Counted from the first letter of the stretch, positions 8,601-16,326 are shown. The stretch is DNA of 35,858 bases from Bordetella petrii (GCF_017356245.1 NZ_JAFMZZ010000001.1:3188674-3224531); one strand, 5' to 3'. Numbers and translations are program-made. The notes: generated by a model from the sequence alone, not told the origin.

Positions 8601-10933
8601 TGCCCGATCAGGTCGCCGCCGGCCTCGGCCGCGAGTTCGCCATCGGCCTGGATGTGGGCCTGCGCCCCCAGGCGCACGTCGCCCTGGGCACTGCGCAAGG
8701 CCAGATCCCCTTGCAGCGCCGCCGCCGTGCCGTCCAGCTGCACATCGTTGGCGGCATCCAGCGTCAACGCCTGCCCGGCGACCAGCGTGCCCGCCATGGC
8801 CACGCTGTCGTCCGCCTGTGCGGCCAGGCTCTGGCCGGCCTGCGCCAGCCCGTGCTCGCCCACGGCGAGCTTGCGGCCCGACCAGACAAGATCGCCGTCG
8901 GTGGCGGCCGAACCGTTGATCCAGGCGTCGCGCACCGTCGCCAAGGCTAGGCCTTCGATGGCGGTGACTGTGCCGTCCAGCCGCAGATCCTGTCCGGCTT
9001 GCAGGGTAGCCGCGCCGGCCGCCTGCGCCCGCGCTTGCCGGCCCACAAAGATATCCTGTCCGCTGGTGACGGCCAGGCCGCCCGTACCAGTGTCGCCCAG
9101 CGCCGCGACCAGGCCATTCAGCTCGGCGGATTGGGCAGCATGCAGCGCCAGGGAGTCGCCCGCCGCGACAGTGCCGTCTACCACCAACCCTTGGCCGGCA
9201 TCGGCGCCAAGGCGCTTCGATGCCTGCGCGCGGCCCTGCTCGCCCACGGCCAGTTGGCCGCCTGCCTGCAGGTCCAGGTCGCCGGCCAGCGCGGTGGCGA
9301 TGCCGTCCAGTTGCAGGTCGCGCGCCGCCGTGATGATGGCGGGCGAACTGGCGGTGACGACGCCGCCCTGCGCCACGGCGACATCCTGGCCAGCCGACAG
9401 GCGCAGCATGCCGCCGCTGGCGGCGGCCGTTTCGGCGGTGCCCGCCGTGCCGGCCACCCGCAGGTCGCGGCCCGCCGCCATGTCCAGGTTCTGGCTGCCT
9501 TGCGCCAGGCCGTTTTGCCGCACGGCGATGTCGGTGCCGGCGTCCACTTGCAGATTGCGGTCGGCTACCGCGGTTCCGGCCAGGTCGACGGCGCCGCCGG
9601 CGGACAAACGCAGGTCGTTGCCGGCCAGCAGTTGGCCGGCAACCGACACATCGCCGGCGGCATGCACGGCCAGATTGCCCGCCGCGCTGGCGTTGCCGCT
9701 GGCAGTCAGGGCGCCGCCGGCCGTCAAGGCCGTATCGCCGTCGCTGCGCATTTCGCCGGCCAGGGCCAGCCAGCCGCCCGCCCGGGCATCGATGGCGCCG
9801 GCAGTGTCGATCTGCCCCGCCACTCCAATGTCCAGATGTCGGCCGGCATGCAGGACGGTGTCGCCGTCCACGCCCAGCTTGCCTGCTGTGCCGACATCGC
9901 GCCCGGCGCGCACCGACACATCGCCGCTGGATGCCAGCGTGCCATCCAGTCGCACGTCTTGCGCAGCCAGCACGGCCACGCCGGCGCCCTGCAGGCGGCT
10001 ACCGGCGTCCATGTCGAGATCCGCACCGCTTTGCAGGCTTAGTGCGCTTGCCGATTGCAGCGTGGCGGTCGGCCGGATGCGCACATCGCCGGCGGCCGAC
10101 ACCTGCAAATCACCTGTCAGCGCCACCAGGTTGTTGCCGATGTTCACGCCCAGGCCGGCCTCGGTGCCAACCAGGCGTATGCTGTTGGCATACATGCCGC
10201 CCAAGGCGGCCGTGTCCAGGGCGAACTCGGGCGCGGGCCCCTGGGCGGCGCCCGCGGCCACCTGGCCGCTGCCATAATCGACGCGGCTGGCCCCGGCCAC
10301 CAGGTTCAATTGCCGTGCCCAGACGCTGGCGTTGATTTGCAGCGAACGGGCCAGCAGATCAAGCTGCGTGGTTTCGGCGCCATACAGGCCGTCGCCTTCG
10401 ATGCGCAATTGCCCCGCCGCCACATCGAAGCCGATGCGGCCATCGGCCCCCAGCTGCGGCCGGCCCGTCGTCAGTGTGGCGCGGTTGGCATTGAGAAAAC
10501 CGCAGCCATTGCAGGTAATGCCCGCGGGGTTGGCCACAATGACATTGGCGCGATGGCCCGCGACTTCCAGCGTGCCCAGCAGCTGGCTCGGATTGGGCGC
10601 CGTGACCTGATTGAGAATCGTGGTGGCGCGCTGGTTGCCCAGCATGGGGTTGCCGCCGATCTGGCCGGCCAGACGCGTCTGGCTGGCCCCGCCGCTGTTG
10701 TTCAGCACGACGCCGGACTGCCCCACGTTGAACCGGGTGTACCGGTTGTTCGATACCCCGCCGGCCGAAGGCGGCGCAATGTTCACCACCGGCACGCCGT
10801 TGCTCACGCCCACCACGGGTTTCGGGCCCGACACGTTCTTGTCTACCGAGATCGGCAAGGTTTGCGCCAGCACCGGCGTCCAGACCTGCGTGATCAGGAT
10901 CAGCCAGACAGTAAGGGAACGGAACTTGGACAT
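1787..10933 (-). CDS. cdiA: CdiA/FHA-like contact-dependent inhibition protein
   Basis: This is an intact 3048-residue exoprotein. The order is: signal peptide (1-23, cleavage likely VLA/QT); TPS secretion domain with NPAGITCNGCGF at 135-146; a long array of roughly 20-residue beta-helix repeats (about 290-1230); a non-repeat central part rich in Pro and Tyr with Cys pairs (about 1235-1725), a candidate receptor-binding region; a second repeat region of FHA-2 type (about 1725-2400); a pre-toxin region with LVAGVITGLGGDA and EADNN at 2771-2775 in place of VENN; and a C-terminal toxin domain from about 2948. The last domain has HFNKHG, an aromatic/Gly beta pattern and ITTIHVESG, resembling BECR-fold RNases of polymorphic toxins; this is a fold-level guess. 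Secretion is by the adjacent CdiB. The start at 10933 gives a clean signal peptide but has no obvious ribosome binding site and lacks the long ESPR extension of many relatives. It is preceded 54 bases upstream by cdiB. Confidence 0.93.
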   Translation of the reverse strand: MSKFRSLTVWLILITQVWTPVLAQTLPISVDKNVSGPKPVVGVSNGVPVVNIAPPSAGGVSNNRYTRFNVGQSGVVLNNSGGASQTRLAGQIGGNPMLGNQRATTILNQVTAPNPSQLLGTLEVAGHRANVIVANPAGITCNGCGFLNANRATLTTGRPQLGADGRIGFDVAAGQLRIEGDGLYGAETTQLDLLARSLQINASVWARQLNLVAGASRVDYGSGQVAAGAAQGPAPEFALDTAALGGMYANSIRLVGTEAGLGVNIGNNLVALTGDLQVSAAGDVRIRPTATLQSASALSLQSGADLDMDAGSRLQGAGVAVLAAQDVRLDGTLASSGDVSVRAGRDVGTAGKLGVDGDTVLHAGRHLDIGVAGQIDTAGAIDARAGGWLALAGEMRSDGDTALTAGGALTASGNASAAGNLAVHAAGDVSVAGQLLAGNDLRLSAGGAVDLAGTAVADRNLQVDAGTDIAVRQNGLAQGSQNLDMAAGRDLRVAGTAGTAETAAASGGMLRLSAGQDVAVAQGGVVTASSPAIITAARDLQLDGIATALAGDLDLQAGGQLAVGEQGRAQASKRLGADAGQGLVVDGTVAAGDSLALHAAQSAELNGLVAALGDTGTGGLAVTSGQDIFVGRQARAQAAGAATLQAGQDLRLDGTVTAIEGLALATVRDAWINGSAATDGDLVWSGRKLAVGEHGLAQAGQSLAAQADDSVAMAGTLVAGQALTLDAANDVQLDGTAAALQGDLALRSAQGDVRLGAQAHIQADGELAAEAGGDLIGQGTLASGQNMRLRAGRHVQLNGVAAAQGGLDAAAAGDLSVASTGRVQSAGALALAAGAALANAGVAAGATAAALSAGGALDNTGTVLSGGDLAASAGTLQNTGQLAAGVDADGRLTQPGSLALHAGQIVNSGTALASTDMLLVADALDNTGGSIAANSNATIKANTLRNQGGILAAQDISIQARDQVHNSGDGTIAAARSLSVATAELLNTGGLVSSQGSADIDAASLRNADGRLLADDGLALRAQAIDGVGTINAGGDLAVTVAGSLAQDGTLVAGRDLSLAVGAHLNNQGQASAGRDLAVTAATLDNAAGAQLLAGRANTLNVAQALHNAGLIDGAATRITASDVINVGRIYGDDIAIQANTLLNDAGPSGAAVIAARHDLDLGVKSLTNREHALIYAGADLRIGGALDADGRAAGQADSLVNASATIETAGDAAISAASIQNLNNHFASELVQVSSTPKVFYRPEGSTDMYDGATTWLCDLVTPACSKNPNWLGDDQERRMLRPSSKYPESRYGPPFDYALNKKGKRGKTSPIYPAYQAEREVCSGGGDAGETCGTQPAEYYYSPSARIWSVFGVTPPAGSHPPTPPSPPATSAQQAAYKARLAAYQAPYAALNDRIHAFNADFDSRMVKNITIYRVTETVTESRTVSTDPGKILVGGNASLAGAVINDKSQIAAGGTLAIDGPAIQNIGATGERRVVLKGTATRTYEEDDDREYDPAQPYTGTVSATPIELAVAGAGGNQTVALDGSAPAGSDIGAALPPVEIGSLPLPGDGEVRTVTSPAQVPDSQLFVVDHAADAPYLVATDPQFTGQRPFVSSDYLLDLLRQAGELAGMPDGAPFLTPSGQPRRLGDGFYEQKLVSDQILATTGQRFLEDYADAGAQYQALLKAGAEFATQHGVQLGTALTDAQQRQLTSDLVWLVAQTVTLPDGSTEQVLVPQVYLLVRDGDLQGDGTLMAGRNVSLNADGDVVNSGTIGAREATVITADNILNQAGGSIRATSVDLAARQDLANIAALIKGDVVTLSAGNDIALTSTTTSFKHGATSGVNLGGLSQIDAGSLDMAAGRDLRLTAAELAIKNDARLQAGRDIDLGTVTQSHSEAYVYGKRNNSKVRTASEIGTAITAGGDVALIAGQDIKARAAEVTAGGQLAAAAGRDITVSAGQASGYARDEHYYKTRGFLSSSSTHTIKSTDWTQAQGSTLTGDTAVVMAGRDVNVAGSNLAAQNDLVVSADRDVNIVAGKNTADDYQYEKIKKSGFGALGGISYGKYEQTDSLDGKRVFHTASTIGSVEGDTLVNAGDTLTVAGSNVLARQGDVTLIGRNIDIASVTDTAWQREFHEIKQTGLTVTASTPLASAMQTTQRMGEAAGKADNAVMQGLAGATTALAASNAYDAVMKDPAAAGGASIKISFGTSKSSSTTERKSSMAMGSTVAAGRDLAIVAQGGGQASDITVTGSGLSAGNNAVLQAEGDILLQAAKNSASQQTDSKSSGASIGVGISLGTNGAGITAEAGVSASRGTENGKDTTWTPTTITAGNTLALQSGGDTSLVGAAGKAEQIVADIGGDLLVQSLQDSSRYDSEQSSVGFGASACVTGCVVGSVSANAGTGKMHSEYDSVTQQAGLWAGDGGFQLKVGDNTTLVGGVIASSQQAVADALNSLSTGTLVVRDIENRADYSASQIAVGGGVNFGGADDLGATKDNEVAGGATKEHGTSVPSTGGGLGLGTPVVAAASGDASSTTQSAISGGSIEIRDEAGQQALTGQTADQAVASVNRDTSDTLNTLDPIFDKEQIEAGFEIVSEANRQLGQFLVNRAKEADLEARAIKKEIAAELAKEDSADPARLAALNAQLEQTRQWAPGSTSRQALTVILAAASGNVTGSTSQFALNAALGYLQAEGAKLVKQLADALPQGAESETLRAALHGVLACGSAAAQGAACGSGAAGASLSSVLGYLLKPEPGATAEEVEARSNLLNGLVAGVITGLGGDAATASAAARIEADNNTFYRNRTSVAKETAAQRAELEQALLSGQISNEAYEKNIKTLDASSAKIDALMTLYDVQSASGLSQVLGQMSSAHVALLADAVGGLLAVPGMAGSAYELITGHTVASQEEANYFFAVLGIVPGVKAVDKLGDLAKVLSNAPTVEHARQLAAAQVAKGGTGVAKTGANFADDAKLLDHFNKHGAAFGAKNADEYLHVGKDIMQNGQKVEYFYKPAGEMRTGYVQFMGNSSNGTAKFGFVGTNTNGTITTIHVESGKSFWDMLNGSSLDKVIKPVP

Positions 10934-10987
10934 ATGATGAACAGGAATCGAAAAAGCGCGACAGCCGCCGGCCGCCGCGCTGGCGGA

Positions 10988-12709
10988 TCAAAATTCAAAT
11001 ATCAGGGCGGCCGCGAATACGGTGGATGCGGTCTTCAATGATTCAGGCTTGTGCAGCGGCCAACCTGCTGAAAAGTCATAACTGGCGTTGAGGTAAGGCA
11101 TGGACAGGGTGCCGCGCAGCCCCACGGCCGCGCCCACCAGCGTGCGCCCCGACAGGTATTCGGCCGACGGCCCGCCGACGCGGCCCACATCCAGGCCGGC
11201 ATACAACTGCTGGCCTGGAATACCCAGCGGCCCCAGGTTCAGCGACAGGTCGTTGCGCAGGCTCCAGCCGTCTTCGGCGGCCAGCGTCATCTGGCCGTCG
11301 AAGCCGCGCACGGTGTACCGGTTGCCGATCGTGTAGTAGTCGGCGGGAACGATGGCCGTCTTGGCATGCTGGATCTGCCACGTTCCTTGGTAGGCGAGTG
11401 GCTGGCCGGCTATCTTGAAAGGCGCGTAAAGACCTGCGTTGGCCATGACGATGGTGCTGCGCCCATCCCAATCGGGGTCGCCATAAACGTAGCCCGGGCG
11501 ATCCGACCAGCTGGGCAGCGTGCCTTGCACGCCGCCGCCGATATCCAGCACCGCCGGCCCCAGGTATTGCCGATGCCCCAGGTTGAAGCTATAGCCCGTG
11601 ACATCGCGGCGCTGTACTTCGATGTCGACATCGTTCAGGGTGCTTGAAACGCGCTTGCGCGACAGGCTGAACGATGCATTGCCCTTGTATCTAGTACCCC
11701 GGTACGGCACCACCGACACGCCCGCCTGCACCTGTCTGGTGGTGCCGCCGTACACGATGGGGTCTTCGAAACCCGCCACGGTCTGCCGATAGGTAGACTT
11801 GCTGGCGCTGGCGAACAAGGCCCAGTAGCCGAATGGCACGTTGTAGTTGATGGATGCCGCGCGTGTGTTGGCCTGGCTGTCGCGCCAATGCGCATTGCTG
11901 TTCCACGAGACCGATAGCTGGTCGTACAGGAACAGCGGCGAATCCAGCGTCAAACCGGCGTTGATCTGGTATTTGCCGATGGCATCCAGGCCGGCGTTGT
12001 CGCCCCCGGCATAGGCGTGCCAGCGCTTGCCGCTGCCAGGCCTGATCAGCAGATCGGATTCGCCCAGACCCGCCCCCGGCGCCACATCGATGGCCGCGTC
12101 GGCCTGGCTGCCCAGGCGGCGGATGTTTTCCAGCGCCTGGTCCAGGTCGGGCTGGCTGACCATGTTGCCCGGCCCGGCGGGCACCACCGTACGCCACCAC
12201 CCGATGCCGCTTTCGTTTTTGACGGCGGCAATGCGGCCCGGCACGTAACGCAACGCCAGTTGGCCAGCGGCCAGCGACTGCTCGGGCACCAGCACGCGCG
12301 AGGTGATCAGGCCATCATCGACCAGCAAGCCCAGCAGGTAGTTTTGCAAGGCGCGCAGCCCGCCCGCGCCCACGCACTGGCCCAGGGCGGCCTGGCTTGC
12401 CGCGCGGACACGATCGGGCGGGGCGGGGCCGTCCCAGCGGACCTGTGTGATGGCGAAGCAAGGTTGTTCGGCCGGAAACTGCACCGGCACCGCACTGCTG
12501 CCCGATGGATCGGCCGAGCGGACATCGGGTCGCTGGCTGGCCCGGGCGCGCTGGGCGTCGAGTTCCTGCGCCTGGCGCCGTTCTATATCGATGGCGCGGG
12601 CGGCGGCGTCGGGCAGCGGCTGGGCCGCGGCATTTGCGGCCATCAGGGCCAGAACAGCCACGGCGCCACCGCGCACCCATGAGCCACCGCGCGCCATTTC
12701 GCTGCGCAT
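10988..12709 (-). CDS. cdiB: two-partner secretion outer-membrane transporter
   Basis: This is a 573-residue Omp85/TpsB-family protein of FhaC/ShlB type that exports the neighbouring CdiA. A signal peptide ends near A29. An N-terminal helix rich in Arg/Gln follows (IDIERRQAQELDAQRARA) and would sit in the pore as in FhaC. POTRA-type sequence follows at about 78-235, with CFAITQVRWDG and VLVPEQSLAAGQLALRYVPG. A 16-strand barrel occupies the rest, with the family motif VRGF at 467-470 and the C-terminal aromatic signature LIFEF needed for BAM recognition. The start at 12709 is supported by AAAGGAGG 6 bases upstream. The length matches the family (about 550-580). It is first in the cdiBAI operon, preceded by an AT-rich control region. 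Confidence 0.94.
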   Translation of the reverse strand: MRSEMARGGSWVRGGAVAVLALMAANAAAQPLPDAAARAIDIERRQAQELDAQRARASQRPDVRSADPSGSSAVPVQFPAEQPCFAITQVRWDGPAPPDRVRAASQAALGQCVGAGGLRALQNYLLGLLVDDGLITSRVLVPEQSLAAGQLALRYVPGRIAAVKNESGIGWWRTVVPAGPGNMVSQPDLDQALENIRRLGSQADAAIDVAPGAGLGESDLLIRPGSGKRWHAYAGGDNAGLDAIGKYQINAGLTLDSPLFLYDQLSVSWNSNAHWRDSQANTRAASINYNVPFGYWALFASASKSTYRQTVAGFEDPIVYGGTTRQVQAGVSVVPYRGTRYKGNASFSLSRKRVSSTLNDVDIEVQRRDVTGYSFNLGHRQYLGPAVLDIGGGVQGTLPSWSDRPGYVYGDPDWDGRSTIVMANAGLYAPFKIAGQPLAYQGTWQIQHAKTAIVPADYYTIGNRYTVRGFDGQMTLAAEDGWSLRNDLSLNLGPLGIPGQQLYAGLDVGRVGGPSAEYLSGRTLVGAAVGLRGTLSMPYLNASYDFSAGWPLHKPESLKTASTVFAAALIFEF

Positions 12710-12748
12710 CGCGTGCCTCCTTTGAGTTTTGCGGGGAGACTAACGCGA

Positions 12749-12798
12749 TTAACGGTTATTTGTACCTGAACTTAACTGTTATTAACTAATAACGTCAA
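12749..12798 (-). promoter_or_regulatory. AT-rich promoter/operator region of cdiBAI
   Basis: This lies between cdiB and the erpA terminator and is strongly AT-rich in a GC-rich genome. It holds two near-identical boxes, TTAACGGTTATT (12749-12760) and TTAACTGTTATT (12772-12783), 23 bases apart, and a related partial box TTAACTAATAAC (12782-12793). Each contains a TTAAC/GTTAA-type dyad. On the minus strand TTGACG (12793-12798) is a fair -35 element; with a 17-base spacer it would place a poor -10 (TTAAGT) inside the box region. The arrangement fits regulator binding over the promoter. The regulator is unknown. Confidence 0.5.
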
Positions 12799-12853
12799 AT
12801 TTGCTGATTTTCCGCAAACCACAGACAGCGGCTGGCGTCACGAAGAAACCATG

Positions 12854-12874
12854 AAAAAGCCCCCTTGCGGGGGC
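12854..12874 (-). terminator. rho-independent terminator of erpA
   Basis: The minus-strand RNA would read GCCCCC, loop GCAA, GGGGGC, then five U residues. The 6-base all-GC stem lies at 12859-12864/12869-12874. It is about 40 bases past the erpA stop, so it separates erpA from cdiB. Confidence 0.85.
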
Positions 12875-12915
12875 CGACTGACACGGTGGCGGACAAAGCC
12901 GCCAGCAGGCAGGTT

Positions 12916-13284
12916 TTACACCGAGAACGACGAACCGCAGCCGCAGGTGGTGCTGGCGTTGGGGTTGCGGATGACGAACTGAGCGCCTTCGAGATCTTCT
13001 TTGTAATCGATTTCCGCGCCGACCAGGTACTGGAAGCTCATGGGGTCGACCAGCAGCTGCACGCCGTTCTTGTCGAGCACGGTGTCGTCTTCGTTGACGG
13101 CTTCGTCGAACGTGAAGCCATACTGGAAGCCGGAACAGCCGCCGCCCTGCACGAATACGCGCAGCTTGAGTTCGGGGTTGCCTTCTTCGGCCAGCAGGTC
13201 TTTGACCTTGGCCGCGGCGGAATCGGTGAAGATCAGCGGCGACGGCGGCGCCTGGAGATCGACGGTTTCGGTGACTGCATTCAT
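12916..13284 (-). CDS. erpA: iron-sulfur cluster insertion protein ErpA
   Basis: This is a 122-residue A-type iron-sulfur carrier that passes [2Fe-2S] or [4Fe-4S] clusters to apoproteins in the cytoplasm. The three ligand cysteines of the family are present: C50 in [11 protein letters not shown] and C114/C116 in TTCGCGSSF at the C-terminus. The core [14 protein letters not shown] and the DPMSFQYL segment are typical. AGGAG lies 7 bases upstream of the ATG. In betaproteobacteria erpA commonly lies near argC and the rpsI/rplM operon, as here. A strong terminator follows. The C-terminal CGCGSSFSV ending and the length favour ErpA over IscA or SufA. Confidence 0.95.
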   Translation of the reverse strand: MNAVTETVDLQAPPSPLIFTDSAAAKVKDLLAEEGNPELKLRVFVQGGGCSGFQYGFTFDEAVNEDDTVLDKNGVQLLVDPMSFQYLVGAEIDYKEDLEGAQFVIRNPNASTTCGCGSSFSV

Positions 13285-13370
13285 GGTGGAGCTCCTGGCC
13301 GCGAACGGCCGTATCGGGTGGGCGGCCGCGCCGCCACTATGTAATCACTATAGCGCAGACGCAGCGGGGT

Positions 13371-14120
13371 TCAAAATTCCAGTTTGACGTTGCGCGAGGC
13401 GCGCACGGTACTGCCTTCCAGCACACTGATGGTGACGGTTTCGGGGACAAATCCCGCCGGCAGCTCGAGCACGCCCTCGCTGCGCTGGTATTGGTCGAAT
13501 TGCAGGGCCAGCGGCCCGCCCGCGGCGGGCGCCGCCCCCGGCTCGGCCGGGGTGTCGGCCTTGACTTGCATGGGTGCCAGGTCGACCGACACGGTTTCGC
13601 CCTTGAGCACACCGGCGGCCTGGAAGCGCAGCGTGCCGATGAACGGCGTGTCGCTGCGGCCGCTGCGCATCAGCAGCACGCGGTATTTTAACCCCTGCCC
13701 CACGCGCTGGATCTCGGCGCCGCGAATGTCCACCGCCCCTTCGGGGCCGGGCGGCAGCAGTTGCTCGAAAAATGCCAGCCGGTCGCGCACCCGGCCCAGT
13801 TCGTCCTGGGCCGAATGCAGCTGGATTTCGAGTTCCTGGCGGGCGGCGCGCTCGACGGCGATCTCGCCGTCGGCCGTATCGAGCTGGGCGCGCAGGAAGC
13901 GGCTTTCAGCCTGGCTTTGGCGGATGGCGGCATCTTGCGCGGCGGCCTGCTCGGCCGTCACCACCACGGTGTTGGTAGCCGCCGCCGATTGCTGCCCTTG
14001 CCGATAGCCGGCGGCCGCCCCGATTGCCAGCCCGACGGCCAGCACGCACAGCAGCGCCAGCCAGCGCCATAGCGGGCGGGGACGGGGCGCGGCGGTGGGT
14101 TCGGGCAGGTGTTGCATCAA
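13371..14120 (-). CDS. membrane-anchored coiled-coil protein, DUF6776-like
   Basis: This is a 249-residue protein of unknown function. A proline-rich cytoplasmic start is followed by one membrane segment (about 18-40, WRWLALLCVLAVGLAIGAAA). A Gln/Glu/Ala-rich coiled coil runs from about 55 to 115 (for example FLRAQLDTADGEIAVERAAR), and a beta-rich C-terminal domain from about 125 includes AEIQRVGQGLKYRVLLMRSG. The layout of one membrane helix, coiled coil and beta domain matches a family often found beside argC and erpA in Burkholderiales, annotated DUF6776. It lies 42 bases after argC and is probably cotranscribed with it. The start may be the first or second of two adjacent ATG codons. Confidence 0.8.
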   Translation of the reverse strand: MMQHLPEPTAAPRPRPLWRWLALLCVLAVGLAIGAAAGYRQGQQSAAATNTVVVTAEQAAAQDAAIRQSQAESRFLRAQLDTADGEIAVERAARQELEIQLHSAQDELGRVRDRLAFFEQLLPPGPEGAVDIRGAEIQRVGQGLKYRVLLMRSGRSDTPFIGTLRFQAAGVLKGETVSVDLAPMQVKADTPAEPGAAPAAGGPLALQFDQYQRSEGVLELPAGFVPETVTISVLEGSTVRASRNVKLEF

Positions 14121-14162
14121 ATCCGCCTGGCCGGCCCCGGCAGGGGCGGGCCAGGCAACGGC

Positions 14163-15227
14163 TTACGGCAGAATGGCGACCTGGTCCAGGCCGGCCGATT
14201 CGGGCAGGCCGAACATCAGGTTCATGTTCTGCACGGCCTGGCCCGAAGCCCCCTTGACGAGATTGTCCTGGATGACCAGCACGATCAGCAGGTCGCCGCC
14301 ATTGGGACGCTGCACGGCAATGCGCAGGTTGTTGGAAGCGCGCACCGAACGGGTTTCGGGCAGGCTGCCGGCCGGCATGACGTCGACGAAGTGCTCGTCG
14401 GCGTAGCGCTTTTCGTACAGGGCCTGGAAGTCGGTGCCCAGGGCCTCGGGCCGGATGCGCGCGTATAGCGTGGAGAACATGCCGCGGATCATGGGCACCA
14501 GGTGGGGCACGAAGGTCAGGCCGACCTTGCCGCCGGCCAGCTTTTCCAGCTGTTCGGAAATTTCGGGGTGATGGCGGTGGCCGGCCACCCCGTATGCCTT
14601 GAAGTTGTCGCTGGCTTCGGAAAACAGCGTGCTGACTTCGGCCTTGCGGCCGGCGCCCGACACGCCGGACTTGCAGTCGGCGATAAGGGTCTGGGTATCG
14701 ACCAGCGCGGCGCCGTTTTCGAGCAGCGGCGCCAGGCCCAGCAGCACGGTGGTGGGATAGCAGCCCGGGTTGCCGATGACACGCGCCTTGGACACGGCCT
14801 GGCGGTTGAGTTCGACCAGGCCGTAGACCGATTCGGCCAGGATGTCGGGGCACGCGTGCGGCATTTTGTACCAGCGCTCGAACGTGGCGGTATCTTGCAG
14901 GCGGAAATCGGCGGCCAGGTCGATGATGCGGGTGCCGGCGGCCAGCAGTTCTTGCGCCTGGGCCATGGCCACGCCGTGCGGGGTGGCGAAGAACACCACG
15001 TCGCAATCGGCCAGGTTGGCCTTTTCGGGCGTGGAAAACGCCAGGTTCACGCGGCCGCGCAGGTTGGGATACATGTCGGCCACCGGCAGCCCGTCTTCTT
15101 TGCGGGACGTGATGGCGGTGAGCTCCACATGGGGGTGCTGCGACAGCAGGCGCAGCAGTTCGACGCCGGTGTAGCCGGTGCCGCCGACAATGCCGACCTT
15201 GATGCGGGAATTCGATGCGTGGGCCAT
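14163..15227 (-). CDS. argC: N-acetyl-gamma-glutamyl-phosphate reductase
   Basis: This 354-residue enzyme catalyses the third step of arginine synthesis, the NADPH-dependent reduction of N-acetylglutamyl phosphate to the semialdehyde. The nucleotide-binding motif [18 protein letters not shown] lies at 11-28. The catalytic cysteine is C156 in IGNPGCYPT. The second conserved block includes HRHHPEI. The length is typical of the longer ArgC class. A TACAAT -10-like hexamer (minus strand, 15258-15263) lies about 30 bases upstream of the ATG, just after the rpsI terminator, so argC probably has its own promoter; the -35 is not clear. Only argC of the arginine pathway is here, as usual for this group. 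Confidence 0.97.
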   Translation of the reverse strand: MAHASNSRIKVGIVGGTGYTGVELLRLLSQHPHVELTAITSRKEDGLPVADMYPNLRGRVNLAFSTPEKANLADCDVVFFATPHGVAMAQAQELLAAGTRIIDLAADFRLQDTATFERWYKMPHACPDILAESVYGLVELNRQAVSKARVIGNPGCYPTTVLLGLAPLLENGAALVDTQTLIADCKSGVSGAGRKAEVSTLFSEASDNFKAYGVAGHRHHPEISEQLEKLAGGKVGLTFVPHLVPMIRGMFSTLYARIRPEALGTDFQALYEKRYADEHFVDVMPAGSLPETRSVRASNNLRIAVQRPNGGDLLIVLVIQDNLVKGASGQAVQNMNLMFGLPESAGLDQVAILP

Positions 15228-15300
15228 GGTGAAGATGCTTTCGTAGGACGAAAAAAGATTGTATCGCTTCGCGCGCGGCGCCTGCGGCCTGCCCTAAAAC

Positions 15301-15326
15301 AAAAAGGCCGCTTTCGCGGCCTTTTT
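15301..15326. terminator. terminator after rpsI
   Basis: This perfect inverted repeat has arms AAAAAGGCCGC and GCGGCCTTTTT and a TTTC loop. The A and T runs make it work in either direction, but the only gene ending here is rpsI (stop at 15335, minus strand). Confidence 0.92.
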
Positions 15327-15334
15327 GCAGGACA

Positions 15335-15727
15335 TTAGCGCTTGCTGAACTGCTTGCGCCGACGTGCCTTGCGGAAGCCGACCTTTTTACGTTCGACTTC
15401 ACGGGCGTCGCGGGTGACGAAGCCAGCTTGCGACAGCGCGGACTTGAGGGCCGCGTCGTAGTCGATCAGGGCGCGCGTGATGCCGTGGCGCACCGCGCCG
15501 GCCTGGCCGGTTTCACCGCCACCGTGCACGTTGACCTTGATGTCGAACGATTCGAGGTGGCCGGTGAGCTCGAGCGGCTGGCGCACGATCATGCGGCCGG
15601 TTTCGCGAGCGAAGAATTCGTCGACGGGCTTGCCGTTGACGATGATCTTGCCCGACCCTTTCTTGATGAAAACACGAGCCACCGAGGTTTTGCGACGGCC
15701 GGTTCCGTAGTTCCAGTTACCGATCAT
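15335..15727 (-). CDS. rpsI: 30S ribosomal protein S9
   Basis: This is a 130-residue protein of the small subunit head whose C-terminal tail reaches the P-site tRNA. It opens with [20 protein letters not shown] and contains [12 protein letters not shown] and the family signature region [20 protein letters not shown]. The basic tail ends in KQFSKR, the conserved end that contacts tRNA. It lies 9 bases after rplM, the universal rplM-rpsI operon, and is followed directly by a strong terminator. Confidence 0.98.
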   Translation of the reverse strand: MIGNWNYGTGRRKTSVARVFIKKGSGKIIVNGKPVDEFFARETGRMIVRQPLELTGHLESFDIKVNVHGGGETGQAGAVRHGITRALIDYDAALKSALSQAGFVTRDAREVERKKVGFRKARRRKQFSKR

Positions 15728-15736
15728 GGCGTTTCC

Positions 15737-16165
15737 TTAGATATCCAGCGGCTTGGGCTGCTGAGCGGTGTGCGGGTGCTCGGCACCGGCGTACACCTTG
15801 AGTTTCTTGATCATGGCGTAGCCCAGCGGACCCTTGGGCAGCATGCCCTTGACGGCCTTCTGGATGGCGCGGCCGGGAAACCGCTGCTGCAGTTTCTCGA
15901 AGTTCGTTTCACGGATACCGCCCGGGTAGGTGGTGTGGCGGAAGTACTTCTTGTCTTGCGCCTTGTTACCCGTGACGACGATATCGGCAGCGTTGATGAT
16001 GACGATGTAATCGCCGGTATCAACGTGCGGCGTGAATTCAGGTTTGTGCTTGCCACGCAGGCGGCGTGCGACTTCGCTGGCCACACGACCCAGGACTTTG
16101 CCCTTGGCGTCGATCACAAACCAGTCACGTTGGACTTCATGCGGCTTGGCCACAAAGGTCTTCAT
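15737..16165 (-). CDS. rplM: 50S ribosomal protein L13
   Basis: This is a 142-residue early-assembling protein of the large subunit. It opens with [20 protein letters not shown] and carries the typical [31 protein letters not shown] and [20 protein letters not shown]. The length equals the E. coli protein. AGGAA lies 8 bases before the ATG. It is first in the rplM-rpsI operon, behind a roughly 155-base leader that contains a hairpin (16192-16217). L13 is known to repress its own operon in E. coli. Confidence 0.98.
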   Translation of the reverse strand: MKTFVAKPHEVQRDWFVIDAKGKVLGRVASEVARRLRGKHKPEFTPHVDTGDYIVIINAADIVVTGNKAQDKKYFRHTTYPGGIRETNFEKLQQRFPGRAIQKAVKGMLPKGPLGYAMIKKLKVYAGAEHPHTAQQPKPLDI

Positions 16166-16191
16166 GATTGGTTCCTAAAAGGTGAAAATTT

Positions 16192-16217
16192 TTCTTGCCG
16201 GAAAAGCCGGGCAAGAA
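16192..16217 (-). promoter_or_regulatory. leader hairpin upstream of rplM
   Basis: In the minus-strand leader RNA, UUCUUGCCCGG can pair with CCGGCAAGAA (one bulged base) around a short U-rich loop. The structure lies 26-52 bases before the rplM start. The A/U-rich flanks (AAAAAATT and AAAAATTTT) extend partial pairing. The position suits translational autocontrol by L13, but the sequence alone does not show this. Confidence 0.5.
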
Positions 16218-16326
16218 TTTTTTCCCGTTCCGTCGTGCTTTGGGGGCATATTTGATGCGCACCCGCAGCCGGCCTAAGCGTTATTAACCGCCCGTGCTAC
16301 CCGACCGGAATGAGGGAAAGCTGATT

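Noticed and set aside
5084..8950. Long plus-strand open frames (5084-7078 and 7256-8950) inside cdiA
   Set aside because: They are antisense to an intact gene, composed of repetitive Gly/Ala/Arg/Gln translations of the high-GC repeats, with no recognisable domain.
7300..10100. Regularly repeated DNA inside cdiA that might suggest a repeat array or CRISPR
   Set aside because: The repeats are degenerate, in frame and encode the roughly 20-residue FHA beta-helix units.
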